DNA from: Sinonovacula constricta
Taxonomy: Eukaryota > Mollusca > Bivalvia > Cardiida > Solecurtidae
Length of the DNA stretch: 64,000 nucleotides
Direction: 5' to 3'
NCBI GenBank assembly: GCA_007844125.1
Contig: CM017561.1
Location: forward strand, 32,105,889 to 32,169,888
The translations under genes were made by a program, and so were the position numbers. This document shows positions 1 to 10,629 of the stretch, one piece after another. The notes beneath the pieces were generated by a model. That model saw nothing but the letters and a program-made list of their open reading frames with translations. It ran no database searches and was not told the origin of the DNA. The stretch's first letter is position 1. Each line of letters opens with the position of its first letter.

Positions 1-178
1 TTTTGTGAAGGAAGACAGATGCCCTAGACTGATGTCTGGGTAGATCAGACCAGTGCACTGCATATGACCAGGAAGACCTTCCCACATTTAGTCCTTCACC
101 TCACATGGGTCTCGATTCTATGCAATGAGAGACTAAGCAGTCAGAGGCTACAAATTGGCAACTACCACTATGTGGGTG

Positions 179-200
179 CCCCCCCCCCCCCCCCCCCCCC
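179..200. repeat. Poly-C tract (22 bp)
   Basis: An uninterrupted run of 22 C residues. It is the longest G/C homopolymer in the window. Such runs are length-unstable and error-prone in sequencing, so the exact length is uncertain. Confidence 0.95.
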
Positions 201-1863
201 AATTTTATTAAGTTGTTTTAATCAGGGTTTAACATCATTTCTTAACTTTATCTTCCGTATGAAAATCTACAATCTTTGTTTTTTTTCTTTCCTACTTAAG
301 ATTATTTCAATTGAGAATATCTTGCAGGTACTTTTAATGTCTTACAGGTACTTTTAACCAAGTTCAAAATTAAGCAAAGAATGTACGCTGAATACAAGGG
401 TCCAAAAACTCCAAGCACAATTGTGAAAAAAAAATGAGCTATAAACTTATGATGGTAAGGGAAGATCAAAATTACCCAATTAGTACCTAAAAGTGTAATG
501 TTCTGTAGCATATTTTTAATAATTAAACAGTACAATTGTTATGTAAACTCTTATCACTTGCCGACTTTTATGTTATGTTGTTGACACTTGACCAATTTCT
601 TTTCTTTGCATCACAAAACACCTGTATTTAAATTCTGTTTGATAACTTCTGGATGTGGGGTGGGTGGGACCTCTTTTGTACAAAAAAGACATAGTTATGT
701 GATATAATGGTGGTTGCAGCTGCCATGTTTTAGCATACAGGTTTTGTCTGGGGGTCTGTCTGTTGTGGTAGGGGTCCTGTAATCAGCATTAATATAAGGG
801 TCAAGGTCATTATTAGCTGCACGTGCCAAAGGTCGCTAAAGCTATGTGTGCACCAAGGATTCTTTGTATGTTTTGTATCTTTATTTGTTTGGGTTTTATT
901 ATATCAGCAACATATGGAGCTTGTTTACCAACATATCACTTGAAACAGGTAAAGTGCTGCCTTGATCGTTATGGCCAAGAAAAACATTGGACTTGGGCCA
1001 CACTCAGATTTACCGGTCAACCAGTCAAGGATTTTTTGTATGTATGGGAGGCCTATGACAGAACAATTTTCAGAGGCTTTGGGTGTCTCAGCAAAGATTT
1101 TGTATTTCTATATTTCATGCTGTATAGCTGACAACCCTGACAACTTGCTGGAATACTATTGGTGGAGAATGACACCACATACATTCCATGGTAGAACCAT
1201 CAGTGCACAACATGCTACTTGGTAAACATCCTGTCTTTAATGATGGTATGTACCATAGAAAAATAACAACAACAAAATCCAAGAACAAGGTTTGAATTAA
1301 GTTGTTTTGGAACTAACATTAAGAAGAGTTTTTATGTAAGCATGCAGACAGTATGAAAAATACTCGCTTGATTTGTCAAACAAACATGCTTACATCATGT
1401 TATTACCTCACCGAATTTTCTTCTGCATCTCTCTGTGGTTAAAGCTGGGTATGATATTATCATTTTGTGGTTTAACACCCGGTAGGATTTTGAGCTAACT
1501 TATGAATGAAAAGATTTGAATACAAGTTTGAGGTAAACCACAAACCCTTAGTGTAACCTTGAAAGAGAGGGTATAAACTGTATCTTCCATTTAATCTGGG
1601 AAGTTTCATTGATAATATTTCACATTAGTCTGGGACAGGGATTTATTTTCATGTTTGTTGTACTCTTAAATGAACTAACTTGTAAAAATGCAGAACAATC
1701 TTGAATATAGCATTTTTACTATTGTTATTAGATAATAAAAGCTGCACTTTACAGACAGGGTTATCTGGTAACTTACATCTGTAGGTACTCCATAGAGTTG
1801 GTTTATGATAGAATGCCACATTAAGGGAAGTTACTCTTAAGCTAAATCACTTATAATACCTTC
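201..1863. other. Unique AT-rich stretch without recognisable gene
   Basis: No exon, RNA gene or repeat family is recognised. A 102-codon open frame on the plus strand (823-1131) begins with a hydrophobic segment but has no family signature and no splice context. One short inverted repeat lies at 1464-1543. Confidence 0.6.
1464..1543. repeat. Short inverted repeat, possible foldback remnant
   Basis: TTTGTGGTTTA at the left end is matched by TAAACCACAAA at the right, with about 57 bp between. This could be a small MITE remnant or chance; no second copy was seen in the window. Confidence 0.35.
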
Positions 1864-2030
1864 AGGTACATGTGGCCATATGGTAAGAGTCATTGCCTTT
1901 TAAATCCTCTGCCCTTTACTGTATAGGTTTGGGCCTTGGTTCTTTCATTGGAGCAGGTCTTCTAGCTGACCTGCAGTGGGAAAGTGATTCAATTCAGATA
2001 CACATATAGGGTCTTCCTACACCAAAAGTT
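1864..2030 (+). mobile_element. Probable decayed tRNA-derived SINE fragment
   Basis: The stretch beginning TGGCCATATGGTAAGAGTC resembles the A-box region of the SINE at 33091 (TGGCCAAGTGGTGAAAGTC). A weak B-box-like segment follows about 50 bp on, and a tail near 2010 contains GGGTCTTCCTAC, similar to the body of the 33-kb copy. It is heavily diverged, with no target duplication found. Confidence 0.35.
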
Positions 2031-3206
2031 AGTTGGACATCAATTATTATATGACCATGATTGTGTCAGATATGAGTGTATCGGAGCTATGTTGGAGTCT
2101 GTTGGTCTTCCCTCCATCAGTCAGTGATTTGTCCTCTACCATTGGTCAGGTTTTAATGAAACTTTACAGGATGAGTGCCAAGCCTGGTTGCTCTTTAGTA
2201 CTTCAGTATTTTGTTCCAGAAAAAAGTATTTTGGGAGTAAAGATTTTGGCTTGAGCAAAATCTTGACTGAGAAATGTTCCTTCAAGTGGTGCATGGGGCC
2301 AGAATTGGCACAACCGCCATTCGAGGTCTAGTCTAGTACATCATAGTTGAACGACTATATTATAAACTAGGTCGATTACAATCTTTTACCTACTGGAATG
2401 TCCCTATTGTTGTGTGTTAACACTGCCTTTAGATGTCCTCAGATGGACGGAAACCATCATCAGATTTCACCTGTGTGACCACCATAAAACAAATATCACC
2501 TAATGTACAGTAGATATTGAACATATAGACAGATTAGTGGCAATCAATGGACACAAAGTTTTTGCACTGTTTGCACATTCCTTTCCAATTGGTTTAGGCT
2601 TTGGAAAAAAGTCTCTGGTAATTTAAATACAGCTTGGCTGTAAGTAAATAAAGACAACTATGTGGAAACCCTTGTACTGACAGGCTTTGGTGTGTGTGTT
2701 TGGGGTGTGTTGTTATGTCATTTACCGTTCATTCTGTTGTTCTTGATTGGACTAATGGTCATATCATTTTGTCTTAATAAACAAAGATGGATAACCTTTT
2801 TAGGATTTCGGAAATCAATAATTAATATTGCAGTCTAGTTTATTTTGTGACAGGGTTAGGGTTTATAATCAACTATCCAGGTATTTCCATTGAGCTACAC
2901 TTAGATTACAAGGGTCAATTTTCTGGCCAAGTTGGAAGAAAAAAATATCGATAAAACCTTTCAGATGGCAGTTTTGGTTTTTAATCAATGGAAAAAGTGT
3001 ATTTGTACAGGACTTGAGACTCTGGCAAGACTTGAATTTTGACAGTAATTGAAGTGCTACTGGACATGTACAGAATGTATGTCATAGTATGTGCGTTCCT
3101 GTTTATATTCCGAGTCACTGGATCGCTCTTTGTATAATTTATTCCAAGTCATTCATGAACTTCTTAGATAATCTATTATAATAGTAAGTCTGCAGTAAAT
3201 GTATTT
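2031..3206. other. Unique AT-rich stretch, nothing recognised
   Basis: Both strands are broken by frequent stops, and I see no repeat structure. The 73-codon frame at 2033-2254 has no recognisable family. Confidence 0.6.
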
Positions 3207-3530
3207 TGAAGGGGATATACATCAGTTTGGACCTTCTTTTTTCTCTCATGCAATCAAATAATTAATTATTATTCGAATTGATCAAACAAAATGCTGCTTA
3301 TTGATGCACTATATCCATTTGGAAAATAAAGCACAAAATCCCCCAAGTTATTACAAAAATAAAGTATGTTTCCAAGCCACACTGCACAGCTATTTTTAAA
3401 CAAAAAAAACAACACTTCACCACTTACTTTGAGATCATGTTTCATGATTATCCAGGTTGTCAGCCCTGATACCTGTATCTATTTTTGGCTGAAATCCCCA
3501 TTGTTCGGATTTATAGATTTGGAAATAATG
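3207..3530 (+). mobile_element. Old copy of the TTAA-ended MITE family
   Basis: The order of blocks matches the intact copy at 48028-48496: a terminal-like CATCAGTTTGGACC, an AATGCTG segment, CCAAGCCA...CTATTTTTAAAC, then TTTGAGATCATG, ATCCAGG and CTATTTTTGGC. The terminal GGTGG has decayed and the right end is not clear. This is one of the most diverged copies here, hence probably old. Confidence 0.6.
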
Positions 3531-5353
3531 GACATTTAAAGGGATATTTTTCATGGTTTGTAGTAAGAGTTGAAATAATTTTATAAACAACCTTTACTAA
3601 ATAAAACTAAACTTAAGTATAGGTTTATTCAGCAATAATGTTAAACATATTTTAAAAATGAGTCTGAAACCTTTTATTTCCCTAACTTTGTAAAATTTTG
3701 CTATTTTATTTCAAAATATAATCAATAATGATGATTTCTTTAAAAGAATTAAATAAATATTATTATAAGTTTTACTCATAATTTGTTGTTAAACTCAAAG
3801 ACATGAACAAAAGGCTGTTGTTTTTTTAGTTTTCGTTTCCTTATTTATGGATTTACACAAAGTTACTACCACATTTGTACCATGTACAGTTTTGCTGCTT
3901 TTAATGCCAGTCCTGTCCCCTGAAGTATAAATGTATTTGTACAATTACTCACAATTTAAGTGATGGCTACAGAGTACAATTAAATGCACCAATAACTACT
4001 TGCCTATATTGGGTAGGTTGGAGACCCCGTTAAACATCTATGTGGGACAGTCTTCCAGCTAATTGTGGTGTATCTGTGGTTCTACCTACACACTTCTCAG
4101 GTGTCTTCCATCACCAACAAAAGCTAGATGCCTTCATGAGGATCCTTATTGTGTTTATGCAAATTATTTACTAGTATAAAAAAACAATTCAAGGTTAAAG
4201 ATATTTGATTGTTCGGGATCAAATTGTCCAATGATCTCAAATTTCTAAGAGAAGTGATAAAGGTCTTCCACCATCTTCCAATAACAAGTAAAAATTGCCA
4301 AATCACCTCTGCTGGTTATGTGACTTTAAACCAGCATAAATCAAATTTTAAATATCTTTTAAACAAACTTAACCATCTTCTGTCTCCAATAAACAGAGAA
4401 AATACAAAGCATCTCTGTGGGTGGTGGCCAGGGAAGAAATACTGGGCGAATCTTGTATGGCACCAGGTGTATCATTGTGGAGCGATATGAAACCCTCCAA
4501 TGGCTGCCACAAACAATGGTGCTCCTGCCCATTATTCCAGGACTCAAGACATCCAGCCACTATAAAACAGATTACAACTCATCTCTCTATTGTTGTTGAC
4601 AGCTTTTCAGGGGGTAGATATATCTTACCTGAGACAAAAGCGTGGAATGTTTTTGTAGATTAAAGGACCATCTAGTGTCAATTACAGCCGCATATTGTTT
4701 AGGTAAAACACAGGATAATTTACAATTAAAATTCCAACTAAAGAAAAAAACACTCCCAATTGGGTTGGAAATTCCTTTGAGGATTTGATTGGCTCAGTTC
4801 TTCAATAGTACACGCAGCAGGTATAGTTCACTTGACTAGAATTCCTAGGTAATTCCTATGTAATTGCCACATTCTATGTTTTTCTTAAATTTTGTGTGTG
4901 TCAATACAACTTTCAGACCTAATAATTAGGGGAAATAAACCCAATGAACTAGGACTGACAACTTACAACTTATCTCTGTCATTATACATACCACATTAGG
5001 AGTCCTTGTTGTGATTGTTTTCTTACTTCTCTCAGACACAAATATTTGCATACCTTGTAGCCATTGAATATTATCCTAGCCGAAAAAGAAGTGAACTTAT
5101 GACACTTTATTATAACAAGCCATTGTTTGCTTCATGCATTTTGCCTACATATTAAAAAGCCTTACACAGCAAATAAACTAAAGTTATGAGTTTTAAGATT
5201 CTTTTTTTTTTTTTAGTAAAGACAATTGTAATAATAGTTGTAATAATGCTTGTTCATCTTACATTCATTCTTTGGGATGAATTTGTCATTACAGTAACCG
5301 TCTCTTTTGGGGGTTGTTTGAACATCATCTTCAAATAAAAATGAAATAAATCT
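3531..5353. other. AT-rich stretch with a possible SINE scrap
   Basis: Mostly unique sequence. Around 4005-4130 the segments GAGACCCCGTTAAACATC and GTGGTTCTACCTACAC resemble the body of the tRNA-derived SINE at 33 kb, but no A or B box is visible. Overlapping short frames at 4209-4663 share no recognisable motif and are probably chance. A 13-T run ends near 5214. Confidence 0.45.
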
Positions 5354-5772
5354 CCATCAGATTGCCCACCATCTTCATCAACAACACCACCATCATTTTC
5401 ATTGCCAGCACCATCATTATCATACCCACCAACATCATTATGATCACTCCCATTACCAGCATCCTCCCACCCACCCCCATCATTGTTATCATATACCTGC
5501 ATCATCATTACTGCCTCCTTATTTATTGTTATCACCTTCAATATCATCATCACTGTCACCACCATCATTGTTGTCATCACCACCATTATCAATGCCATCA
5601 TTGTAATCATGATCCTCACTATCATAACCAATCATCATTATTACTATTATCACCATGATAATCATCACCAAAACCCCCATTGTTGGCATCAGCAACTAAA
5701 CAACATGCGTTATCATTAAAACCACCATCATTATCATCATCACTACTATCATAATTATAATCATTACCAACA
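5354..5772 (+). repeat. Imperfect CAT/ATC microsatellite, left half
   Basis: Degenerate CAT trinucleotide repeats with ACC, ATT and CAC variants run through the whole interval. They create spurious open frames rich in His, Ile and Thr on the plus strand, and rich in Met, Asp and Val on the minus strand. The array continues at 6062 after a SINE insertion, so the two parts were once one block. Confidence 0.9.
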
Positions 5773-6072
5773 CAGCTCCAGGTACGGGAGGTCCCGGATT
5801 CGATCCCGGGCCGTGACATACCAAAGTCGTTAAAAATGGTAGAGGTATAGCTCCCTTGCTAACGCTCAAGCAAATATAAGGGTAGTTCGACGACTGGTTG
5901 GCCCGGTGTCAGGACAATGTGACTGGGTGTGGTAACATGCCAGGTGTTCACGGCATGCTATACACAGTGAAGGCAGCACTATATCTGCTTCAAGTGGACA
6001 ACGTCTCCAGATAACTGAAATATGTTGGTGGGACGATAAACCCAATAAACAAACAAACAAACATTACCAACA
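5762..6072 (+). mobile_element. SINE with (AAAC)n tail and perfect 11-bp target duplication
   Basis: The body runs from 5773 to about 6061. Near the 5' end GGATTCGATCCCGGG looks like a tRNA-type B box. A conserved central region (CTCAAGCAAATATAAGGG, CAGTGAAGGCAGCACTAT) and the 3' segment GGGACGATAAACCCAATAAA lead into (AAAC)4. Flanking copies of CATTACCAACA (5762-5772 and 6062-6072) are identical, which marks retroposition into the CAT array. No tRNA A box is visible, so the head is either shortened or not a full tRNA. Other copies lie at 39202-39421 and 43860-44150. Confidence 0.9.
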
Positions 6073-6245
6073 TGATCACCATCACCACTATCCTCTTCCT
6101 CCTACTCCTCATCATCATAACTGCCACTGCCATCATTATCATTATTCGCACAATCAATATCACCACCATCATACCCACCATCACCACCTCTGTCTTCCCA
6201 ACCACCACCATTATTCTTATCATCATCATAATCAGCATCATCTAT
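6062..6245 (+). repeat. Imperfect CAT/ATC microsatellite, right half
   Basis: Continuation of the 5354-5772 array beyond the SINE, with the same CAT, ATT and ACC units. Confidence 0.88.
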
Positions 6246-7124
6246 TGTACTCTACAGAAAAATATACCAATTATTTGTATTACACAAACATAAATATTCT
6301 GAGCGTTTAATGTCTTTTACTTTTTTCCTGCCATTTGTTTCAGCACTATTGCATCCCTCCCTCCCTTCTGTTCAGCCTGATTGTTTATTGCATCCAGTGT
6401 GTATGGATCTGGCAGCTTGCTTTCAAGACTCTCCCATTCGGTTGGCCGGTTGATCGGTTGGCTAGTTGTTGAATCATTCCGGTTGGACAATATGTCTGGG
6501 TTATATGACAAGTTTACATCATGGAATAATATTCCTTTGTTACAAGATGTTTTATGAGGTATTTTCTATTTTTGAGGATGCCGGCACATGACAAGATTAA
6601 ATCATATGATAAAAATCCATTGTTGAAAGAAGAGTTTATGAGGTAATTCTTTTTCAAGGATTTGATAAAAGTTTTATAGCTCAAAGCTTCAAGGAAAAAG
6701 AAAGCAATACTTGGAATATTGGTTAATTATCAGTTCTGTGAAAATTAATTGTTATGTTAAAGGTCCATAAGAAATTTATGATAGTAATATATACAATAAA
6801 TAATGTTGAATCATTGTTTGTACTCTGTGTGTATAAGGCTGGGGATATTGTGGATAATAGATTATGTTATAGAGAATACAATATACTTGTGGTACAGGTA
6901 TTGTTATTAGTCAAATGGATCATTAATGCTTTGCTGTTTGTATTCTATTTCAAAGTAAACATGACCACTTTTGACGGATGATAGTCACAGTAAGTGTAAG
7001 TGTTCAAACACAACTAATGTTTTTTAACACTTAGCCTGTTATTCGCATTATTTATAAGGCTGCTTGGAGCTGTACATTCATTAGAATTTCATTCATTAAA
7101 TTCGTCAACATTTCAATCCTTTTT
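6246..7124. other. Unique stretch, nothing recognised
   Basis: No repeat, exon or RNA gene is supported. CGGTTGGCCGGTTGATCGG near 6439 is a local GGTTG-rich patch only. Confidence 0.55.
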
Positions 7125-7288
7125 TGTCACACTTTTTTTTTTCTCAGCAACTGTTCAAGGTAGAGCTTTGAAACTTGATATAGTTGTCTGACATCACAGT
7201 AGCACTTATCAGGACAAGTTTCATAACCCCTGTCTCTATTTTGCCAAAGTTATGGCCCTTTTTCACTTACTATTGTCATTAAGTTTTT
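7125..7288 (+). repeat. Left part of an older tandem repeat element split by an insertion
   Basis: One unit of about 164 bp contains AACTGTTCAAGGTAGAGC, CATCACAGTAGCA, TTATCAGGAC and TTATGGCCC. The same blocks in the same order recur at 8686-8850, and partially to about 9000, on the other side of the tandem-core element. This proves the element inserted into a tandem array of these units. Confidence 0.8.
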
Positions 7289-8685
7289 AGCTCACCTGAG
7301 CACAACGTGCTCAAGGGGAGCTTTTGTGATACCGCTTCGTCCGGCGTCCGTCGTTCGGCGTCCGTCGTTCGTCGTCAACATTTACCTTGTGAACACACTA
7401 GAGGCCACAATTTTTATCCAATCTTCATCAAACTTGGTCAGAATGTTTGTCTGCATGAAATCTTGGATGAGTTCATTATTGGGTCACCTGGGGTCAAAAA
7501 GTAGGTCACGAGGTCAAATTTTAGGAAAAACTTGTGAACACACTAGAGACGACATTTATAGCCCAATCTTCACCAAACTTGGTCAGAATGTTTGTCTGCA
7601 TGAAATCTTGGATGAGTTCGTAACTGGGTCACGTGGGGTCAAAAAGTAGGTCACTAGGTCAAATCTTAGAAAAAGCTTGTGAACACACTAGAGGCCACAT
7701 TTATAGCCAAATCTTCACCAAACTTAGTCAGAATGTTTGTCTGCATGAAATCTCGGATGAGTTCGTAACTGGGTCACGTGGAGTCAAAAAGTAGGTCACT
7801 AGGTCAAATCTTAGAAAAAGCTTGTGAACACACTAGAGGCCACATTTATAGCCCAGTCTTCACCAAACTTGGTCAGAATGTTTGTCTGCATGAAATCTCG
7901 GATGAGTTCGTAACTGGGTCACGTGGGGTCAAAAAGTAGGTCACTAGGTCAAATCTTAGAAAAAGCTTGTGAACACACTAGAGGCCACATTTATAGCCCA
8001 GTCTTCACCAAACTTGGTCAGAATGTTTGTCTGCATGAAATCTCGGATGAGTTCGTAACTGAGTCACGTGGGGTCAAAAAGTAGGTCACTAGGTCAAATC
8101 TTAGAAAAAGCTTGTGAACACACTAGAGGCCACATTTATAGCCCAATCTTCACCAAACTAGGTCACAATGTTTGTCTGCATGAAATCTCGGATGAGTTCG
8201 TAACTGGGTCACGTGAGGTCAAAAAGTAGGTCACAAGGTCAAATCTTAGAAAAAGCTTGTAAACACACTAGAGGCCCTATTTATAGGCCAAGCTTCATCA
8301 AACTTGGTCAGAATGTTTGTCTACATGAAATCTTGGATGAGTTCGTTATTGTGTCTCGTGGGGTCATAAAGTAGGTCACTAGGTTAAATTTTAGAAAAAG
8401 CTTGTGAAAACACTTAAGAGGCTACATTGATGGCCCAGTCTTCACCAAACTTGACCATCATGTTTGCCAGTATGAAATCTTACATATGTATTGAAGTGAG
8501 TCATAAGGATTCAGTAGGTTACTTGGTAAAATTCTAGAAAATGTTATCAACCCAGTGTCCAATGGTCCAATCTTCACCAAAGATTTCTAAAGTAAATAAC
8601 TCTTAATTACTTAATGCCAGAATTGAGCCTACATAAAGCCTGTGTCATCAGGTGAGCGATTAAGGGCCATCATGGCCCTCTTGTT
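7289..8685 (+). mobile_element. Complete non-autonomous tandem-core element (145-bp units)
   Basis: The left end is AGCTCACCTGAGCAC, including the hairpin GAGCAC-AAC-GTGCTC. The right end is TCAGGTGAGCGATTAAGGG, followed by the hairpin AGGGCCATCATGGCCCT and CTTGTT. CTCACCTGA and TCAGGTGAG form short terminal inverted repeats. The core holds about seven units with an exact 145-bp spacing (CTTGTGAACAC-type anchors at 7386, 7531, 7676, 7821, 7966, 8111, 8256 and 8401). No transposase is encoded. The design recalls bivalve pearl-type or Helitron-like non-autonomous elements; that class is an inference. Confidence 0.85.
7386..8460 (+). repeat. 145-bp tandem repeat core inside the element
   Basis: Spacing of CTTGTGAACACACTAGAG-like anchors is exactly 145 bp over seven intervals. 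The units from 7676 to 8255 are almost identical, while the first and last are more diverged, as expected when inner units are homogenised by unequal exchange. The 107-codon frame at 7326-7649 is a by-product of the repeat. Confidence 0.92.
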
Positions 8686-9300
8686 TGTCAAAGTTGTATT
8701 TTTCTTAGCAACTGTTCAAGGTAGAGCTTTGAAACTTAACATAGTTGTCTCACATCACAGTAGCAATTATCAGGACCAGTGTCTTAACACCTGACTTTAT
8801 TTTGCCAACATTATGCCCCTTTTTCACTTACAATTGTCATTAAATTTTTTGTCCATTTTTTTTTCTCAGTAACTGTTCAAGGTAGAGCTCTGATGCTGTG
8901 ATACAAGTTTCAGTTTACTCTTGACTGTATTTTGTCTTAGTTATGCCCCTTTTTTGTTTCAGTTGTGTTTTCCTCAGTAACCATTCATGAAAGAGCTTTG
9001 AAATATCTTCACACAAATGTTCATTAAATAGGACTGAGTGTCTTGTCTAAGAACCATGACCCTACCACAAAGGTCAAGGTCACACCAAGAGTATAAAGTA
9101 TGAAAACACCAAAATGTCGCTTCCAGAGTTTAGTTAAGTACTTGATAAAGGTACTTCAGCTTCGATGCATAAAAGAATGTTCCCCTCAATGAAACAGAGT
9201 TTTGCATCCAAGAACTATAGCCCTACCTCAACTGTTAAGGTCAAGAGTTCAAAGGTAAAAATTTGTACAAATTTATAGTTTTTGCAACATTTCTTTGCAA
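8686..9300 (+). repeat. Right part of the split older tandem element
   Basis: The 164-bp unit seen at 7125-7288 continues with AACTGTTCAAGGTAGAGC at about 8711 and again near 8874. A third, weaker repeat (AACCATTCATGAAAGAGC) lies near 8979. ATGCCCC and CACTTACAATTGTCATTAA recur at unit ends. The stretch after 9050 (AAGGTCAAGGTCACACC) is of the same general style but not clearly tandem. Confidence 0.72.
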
Positions 9301-9310
9301 CTAATTAACA

Positions 9311-10055
9311 TGCTTAAGGTGAGCTATTGTGATCCTGCCTTGTCTGGCGTCCGGCGTCAACATTTTAGCTTGTGAACATGCTAGAGGCCACAGTTTTTAT
9401 CCAATCTTCATCAAACTTGGTCAGAATGTTTGTCTGCATGAAATCTTGGATGAGTTCATTATTGGGTCACCTGGAGTAAAAAAGTAGGTCACTAAGTCAA
9501 ATTTTAGGAAAAACATGTGAACACACTAGAGGCCACATTTATATCCCAATCTTCACCAAACTTGGTAAGAATGTTTATCTGCATGAAATCTTGAATGAGT
9601 TCGTAACTTTGTCACTTGGGATCAAAAAGTAGGTCACTAGGACAAATCTTAGAAAAAGCTTATGAACACACTAGAGGCCACATTTATAGGCCAATCTTCA
9701 TCAAACTTAGTCAGATTGTTTGTCTTCATAAAATCTTGGATGAGTTCGTTATTTAGTCCAGTGGGGTCAGAAAGTAGGTCACTAGGTCAAATTTTAGAAA
9801 ATGCATGTGAACACACAAGAGGCCTCATTTATGGCCTAATTTTGATCAAACTTGATCGGAATGTTTGACAGCAAAAAATCTTGGATGAGTTTATAACTAG
9901 GTCACGTGGGGTCAATAAGTAGGTCACTAGGTCAAATCTTTAAAAATGCTTGTGAACACACTAGAGACAACATTTATAGCCCAATCTTCACCAAACTTGG
10001 TCGAAATGTTTATCTGCATGTAATCTTGGACCAGTTTGTTATTGGGTCACGTTTT
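9311..10055 (+). mobile_element. Tandem-core element, truncated at both ends
   Basis: Begins at TGCTTAAGGTGAGCTATTGT, which matches the complete element just after its first hairpin arm, so the outermost 5' bases are missing. About five GTGAACA-type units follow at roughly 145-bp spacing to about 10050, where homology stops without the TCAGGTGAGCG right end. It is more diverged than the copy at 7289. Confidence 0.8.
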
Positions 10056-10440
10056 CTTTAAAAGAGTATTCAGATTTCTATTAATACTTAAAAAATGAAA
10101 ACTTGGTTTTATCACGTGGCGACGTTGCTTTTTGTTTAACCAAATGTAGCAAGCTAAGGGTGAAGTCTTTTAATCTTTTGCAAGTCTTCTGAAACATATT
10201 TATTGCTAGCCAAACTATAGGGATCTGTAAGCATTTAACATCACATCATAACCATCGCAGTATTTACTGACATTGGGGAAAACAGTCATGGAACACTATT
10301 TGCAATATGTGCACAAGAAATTGAAATGACAAGTCAAATTTAACCTTCATCATGCTTCAAGCATTAATAGGCAATACAAACTTTAAAATGTTTGGTAACA
10401 ACCATATGCATAGTTACCAAGATATATCTTTGGACTCTGT
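10056..10440. other. Unique stretch, nothing recognised
   Basis: No repeat family, open frame or RNA signal is supported. Confidence 0.5.
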
Positions 10441-10550
10441 TGCAAAAAGTAAAGATCCTGATCAGAAAGTTCTCAGCAGAAGTTGGCTAATCTAGAGCCG
10501 CATGTTTGCATATTCCTGATCAGGTCCTACTAACCAGTTTAAGTTTTAAC
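10441..10550 (+). mobile_element. Hairpin (GTAGATCCTGATCAG) repeat copy
   Basis: TGCAAAAAGTAAAGATCCTG and ATCAGAAAGTTCTC match the family consensus GCAAATAGTGTAGATCCTG plus ATCAGACAGCTCCC. A reverse arm with CCTGATCAGG follows near 10516. Confidence 0.6.
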
Positions 10551-10615
10551 CTTTTGACTACAAAGAGGTTCTACCTTCAAGTTACCAAAGGCAATGTGTG
10601 ATAACTTGAACCATT

Positions 10616-10629
10616 GGGGGGGGGGGGGG
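10616..10629. repeat. Poly-G tract (14 bp)
   Basis: Uninterrupted G run; length is likely variable between individuals or assemblies. Confidence 0.9.

Noticed and set aside
823..1131. 102-codon frame with a hydrophobic N-terminus resembling a signal peptide
   Set aside because: No known domain. An overlapping frame of similar length exists (962-1225), and no splice or promoter evidence is visible.
5254..5819. Several 65-125-codon frames on both strands
   Set aside because: All read through the CAT/ATC microsatellite and give low-complexity peptides rich in His, Ile and Thr, or in Met, Asp and Val.
7307..7649. Frames of 65 and 107 codons at the start of the tandem-core element
   Set aside because: Translation of the repeated 145-bp units; the same peptide blocks recur at 9662 and 60017 with each copy.
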